Shown here: piece after piece, positions 5,736-7,441 of the stretch
How the letters are laid out: every line of letters starts with the position of its first letter
How positions within the stretch are numbered: position 1 is the stretch's first letter
Source: Deltaproteobacteria bacterium
GTDB lineage: Bacteria; Desulfobacterota; Desulfobacteria; Desulfobacterales; SURF-7
Length of the DNA: 7,441 bases
Reading direction: 5' to 3'
Assembly: GCA_019307665.1 (NCBI GenBank)
Contig: JAFDJC010000157.1
Coordinates: 1 to 7,441, forward strand
Program-made: the position numbers and the translations under genes
Notes under the pieces: model-generated
The model's database searches: none
Seen by the model: the letters and a program-made list of their open reading frames with translations, nothing else
What the model was told of the DNA's origin: nothing

Positions 5736-5969
5736 ATGGAGGCAATATCACCCACAGCATTAAGAAACAATCTGTTTAAAATCATCGATTCTGTAATTCA
5801 AACCGGGATTCCTGTTGAAATAGAGAGAAAAGGGCACAGGTTAAAAATTATTGTCGAAGAGAAAAAAAGTAAATTCAAAAACCTCAAACCCCGAAATTGC
5901 ATTGTTGGTGATCCGGATGAATTAATTGATATTAAGGTGGCGGAATGGGACGAAGAGAAGATTCTATAG
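5736..5969 (+). CDS. Phd/YefM family antitoxin
   Basis: This 77-residue protein starts MEAISPTALRNNLFKII and continues with GIPVEIERKGHRLKI. That is the Phd/YefM DNA-binding fold: an N-terminal strand, a helix carrying LRNNL, and a beta hairpin with a basic turn. The C-terminal part (about 45-77, ending DIKVAEWDEEKIL) is acidic and probably wraps the toxin to neutralise it. The start is ATG with AGGAG (5724-5728) seven bases upstream. It overlaps the PIN toxin gene by 25 bp, the usual antitoxin-first order that ties toxin synthesis to antitoxin synthesis. Autorepression through the palindrome just upstream is likely. Family assignment is confident; the partner is set by context. Confidence 0.9.
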   Translation: MEAISPTALRNNLFKIIDSVIQTGIPVEIERKGHRLKIIVEEKKSKFKNLKPRNCIVGDPDELIDIKVAEWDEEKIL

Positions 5970-6343
5970 TTTATCTCGACACACATATTGCCATCTGGCT
6001 TTATGCTGGTTTAACAGACAAATTCACACAAAAAGCCAGAAATATTATAGATGAAAATGATCTGTTTATATCTCAAATTGTTAGATTGGAATTGCAATAT
6101 TTATATGAAATTGGTCGTATTACTGACAGCCCCGGTCAAATCATAAAACGACTTGCCGGCTTAATCAATTTAAAGGTTTCTAAGCACAATTTTGAGGAAA
6201 TTATTATTGAAGCAATAAAAATTTCCTGGACAAGAGATGTTTTTGATCGAATTATTGTGGCTGAAACAAAAACGCAGGATTGCCACCTGGTAACCGCTGA
6301 CGAAAAAATCATCAAGCATTACAAAAAAGCTGTTTGGGAATAA
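5945..6343 (+). CDS. PIN-domain (VapC-like) ribonuclease toxin
   Basis: This 132-residue protein is of normal size for a VapC toxin, a metal-dependent RNase that cuts specific RNAs such as tRNA or rRNA when freed from its antitoxin. The acidic residues of the PIN site are all visible: Asp12 in IVYLDTHIAIWL, Glu49 in IVRLELQ, Asp98 and Asp101 in RDVFDRIIVAE, and Asp119 in LVTADEKII. The LDTHIAIWL start and the DxFDR motif resemble the Sll0205-like subgroup, which is often paired with Phd-type antitoxins. The ATG at 5945 has AAGGTGG (5934-5940) just upstream and lies within the antitoxin gene. No truncation is seen, so the module looks active. It sits between the extragenic palindrome and the phospholipid operon, and it is AT-richer than the amidase region, consistent with acquisition. 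Confidence 0.92.
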   Translation: MGRREDSIVYLDTHIAIWLYAGLTDKFTQKARNIIDENDLFISQIVRLELQYLYEIGRITDSPGQIIKRLAGLINLKVSKHNFEEIIIEAIKISWTRDVFDRIIVAETKTQDCHLVTADEKIIKHYKKAVWE

Positions 6344-6360
6344 ATTTTCTATTTATAACA

Positions 6361-6588
6361 CTATTCGATCCAACTAATCCCCATCTCTTTCAGCGATTCT
6401 TCCAGGTGGAAAATCTGATCCATATTCTCGGTCAAGAGTACGACGGAAAAATTATCTGCCCCGTAAATGATTAACTCTTTGTCATTATCTGAGATGCTTT
6501 TCCTGAATGGAAGATAATCATTCATATGTACTGATTCTCTGACTGATTGCCTGATTGATAAAAACTGTATTATAATTTTATCAAACAC
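6361..6588 (-). CDS. Small hypothetical protein downstream of the CDP-alcohol phosphatidyltransferase
   Basis: This is a 75-codon frame from GTG (6588-6586) overlapping the end of the upstream gene by 8 nt, which suggests translation by coupling. No strong Shine-Dalgarno site is seen before the GTG. An alternative ATG at 6525-6523 gives a 54-residue protein starting MNDYLPFRKSISDNDKEL. The C-terminal half (ELIIYGADNFSVVLLTEN then HLEESLKEMGISWIE) alternates strand-like and helix-like segments, which is a plausible small fold, and there is no signal peptide or membrane span. I do not recognise the family. Its stop lies 17 bp from the convergent toxin gene. It is a genuine gene by position rather than by homology, so confidence is moderate. 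Confidence 0.55.
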   Translation of the reverse strand: MFDKIIIQFLSIRQSVRESVHMNDYLPFRKSISDNDKELIIYGADNFSVVLLTENMDQIFHLEESLKEMGISWIE

Positions 6589-7222
6589 TGTTCCACAGCA
6601 TCCAACCGTAAATAACTGTCAATCCCAGTGCATAAACCATTAGAACATAAAACCACCGACCGGCAAATTTCGGCGTTCTGACAGGCGCTAAATTAAAGGC
6701 AGAAAGAACAATTAACATTGTATATATAATAACTGAAAAAGCCGCATGGCTGAAAAAACCTTCGAACAGAAAGACAAAAGCAAGAACGATGACATTGTTG
6801 TCAAGTGCCAGCCCCATGTAAGTCGAATCATCTACAAGGCCGAACACATTGAAATAACTCAGTCGTATTGCAGCTGTGGCAATAATCACGAATGCTCCCG
6901 GTAAAAACCAGGGACTGAATCCCCCATAGCTTAAAAGAAGAACGGCAGGACAAATTCCAAAACTCACAATATCTATCAACGAGTCAAGCTGCCCTCCGTA
7001 AGCCCTGTATTCATCAGTTCTATCCTTTATCCGGCGAGCAATAATTCCGTCGCCCCAGTCAAAAAAAACAGCCCAGATCATTCCGATTATCGCAGCCGGA
7101 AAGTTGCCCAGAATAGCGTAGTATATACTCAGGACAGCACAAAAAAGCCCTATAAGAGAACAGATATTCGGAAAATCCCCGGCAAAAGTAAGCATTTTTG
7201 TCTGATGCGATTGTTTAACCAC
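6581..7222 (-). CDS. CDP-alcohol phosphatidyltransferase, phosphatidylserine-synthase-like
   Basis: This 213-residue integral membrane enzyme would transfer a phosphatidyl group from a CDP-alcohol to an acceptor alcohol. The catalytic motif is present: Asp55, Asp58-Gly59, Ala62-Arg63, Gly76, Asp80 and Asp84 (FFDWGDGIIARR then GGQLDSLIDIVSFG). The QLDSLIDIVSFG context and the N-terminal PNICSLIGLFCAVLS are typical of phosphatidylserine synthases (PssA type), with about six membrane spans. Twelve residues lie between the AR and the Gly, rather than the usual eight or nine, and the later GLP-type motif reads MGLALDNN, so the acceptor may not be serine. The start is GTG, which shares a base with the stop of the upstream gene (TAGTG), supporting coupling. 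An in-frame ATG at codon 10 is the alternative start. The upstream LicD-like gene hints at phospholipid or glycan head-group chemistry. Confidence 0.85.
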   Translation of the reverse strand: MVKQSHQTKMLTFAGDFPNICSLIGLFCAVLSIYYAILGNFPAAIIGMIWAVFFDWGDGIIARRIKDRTDEYRAYGGQLDSLIDIVSFGICPAVLLLSYGGFSPWFLPGAFVIIATAAIRLSYFNVFGLVDDSTYMGLALDNNVIVLAFVFLFEGFFSHAAFSVIIYTMLIVLSAFNLAPVRTPKFAGRWFYVLMVYALGLTVIYGWMLWNSV

Positions 7223-7441
7223 TATGAACGACTTTTAATAAACAGTTGTGTTTCTTCATCAAATTCAAAATCTTCACCTAAATATCCTTGCTCAAGTTCT
7301 GCAAACGCCTTTGGGTTATTTGGACATGGACATTCTATACCTTCAAACATAATAGTACTTAAGGGGAAAATTATATCTTCCGGTATCCATTTTGGATTTC
7401 CTTTTGCATCACGCCCTGCTTTATCGTGATCTAACCTATAA
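7222..7441 (-). CDS. LicD-like protein, C-terminal fragment (enters from the right edge)
   Basis: The frame is open from the right edge (first full codon at 7440) to a TAG at 7224-7222, showing the last 73 residues of a larger protein. The stretch EDIIFPLSTIMFEGIECPCP followed by NNPKAFAELEQGYLGEDFEF resembles the C-terminus of LicD/fukutin-type phosphotransferases, where an FPL..FEG..vP pattern is followed by a Leu-rich turn and a tyrosine-glycine near the end. LicD enzymes move phosphocholine or related phospho-alcohols onto glycans. The identification rests on this short region only and the catalytic nucleotidyltransferase part is outside the window. Its stop overlaps the GTG of the phosphatidyltransferase by one base, so the two are translated from one message. 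Confidence 0.55.
   Translation of the reverse strand, partial: YRLDHDKAGRDAKGNPKWIPEDIIFPLSTIMFEGIECPCPNNPKAFAELEQGYLGEDFEFDEETQLFIKSRS

Noticed and set aside
7205..7429. A 74-codon plus-strand frame at the right edge.
   Set aside because: It is antisense to the LicD-like C-terminal coding region, which has a better protein pattern and a coupled stop/start junction.

Overview
The window looks like a chromosomal segment of a Gram-negative bacterium. The evidence is an outer-membrane-type lipoprotein with a lipobox and Ser at +2, MotA/ExbB- and MotB/ExbD-like membrane proteins, a sigma-54 (-24/-12) promoter and clear Shine-Dalgarno sites. Moderate GC, two amidase-signature genes and an extragenic palindrome of a kind I associate with anaerobic Desulfobacterota and other environmental Proteobacteria make that group plausible, but the taxon is inference and not proven here.

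Layout, left to right. (1) 1-1844: two divergently transcribed amidase-signature hydrolases. The left one is only an N-terminal fragment; the right one is complete with an intact Lys-Ser-Ser triad. (2) 1857-5435, all on the minus strand: a MotA/TolQ/ExbB-like channel protein with a roughly 320-residue cytoplasmic tail of 32-residue repeats, then a MotB/ExbD-like single-span protein with a large periplasmic domain I do not recognise, then a coiled-coil lipoprotein. The first two sit 23 bp apart and are served by a good sigma-70 promoter. The lipoprotein follows after 235 bp and has its own consensus sigma-54 promoter. (3) 5436-5735: a 300-bp non-coding region holding the motor promoter, a 101-bp element with perfect 28-bp inverted arms, and an operator-bearing promoter firing the other way. 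(4) 5736-6343: a Phd/YefM antitoxin and PIN (VapC) toxin pair. (5) 6361-7441, minus strand: the C-terminal end of a LicD-like protein, a CDP-alcohol phosphatidyltransferase resembling phosphatidylserine synthase, and a small unknown protein, all overlapping or touching as one operon.

The most interesting part is region 2. The two membrane proteins have the marks of a proton- or sodium-driven 5:2 rotary motor (MotAB, ExbBD, TolQR, ZorAB). The long cytoplasmic coiled-coil tail recalls ZorA of the Zorya anti-phage system. However, the MotB-like partner shows no recognisable OmpA-type peptidoglycan-binding domain, and no ZorC, ZorD or ZorE gene is present. The downstream lipoprotein has a heptad array with Ile at a and Asn at d, the kind found in trimeric adhesin stalks. 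A working hypothesis is a trans-envelope machine: an inner-membrane motor with a cytoplasmic rod plus an outer-membrane-anchored periplasmic rod whose supply is under sigma-54 control.
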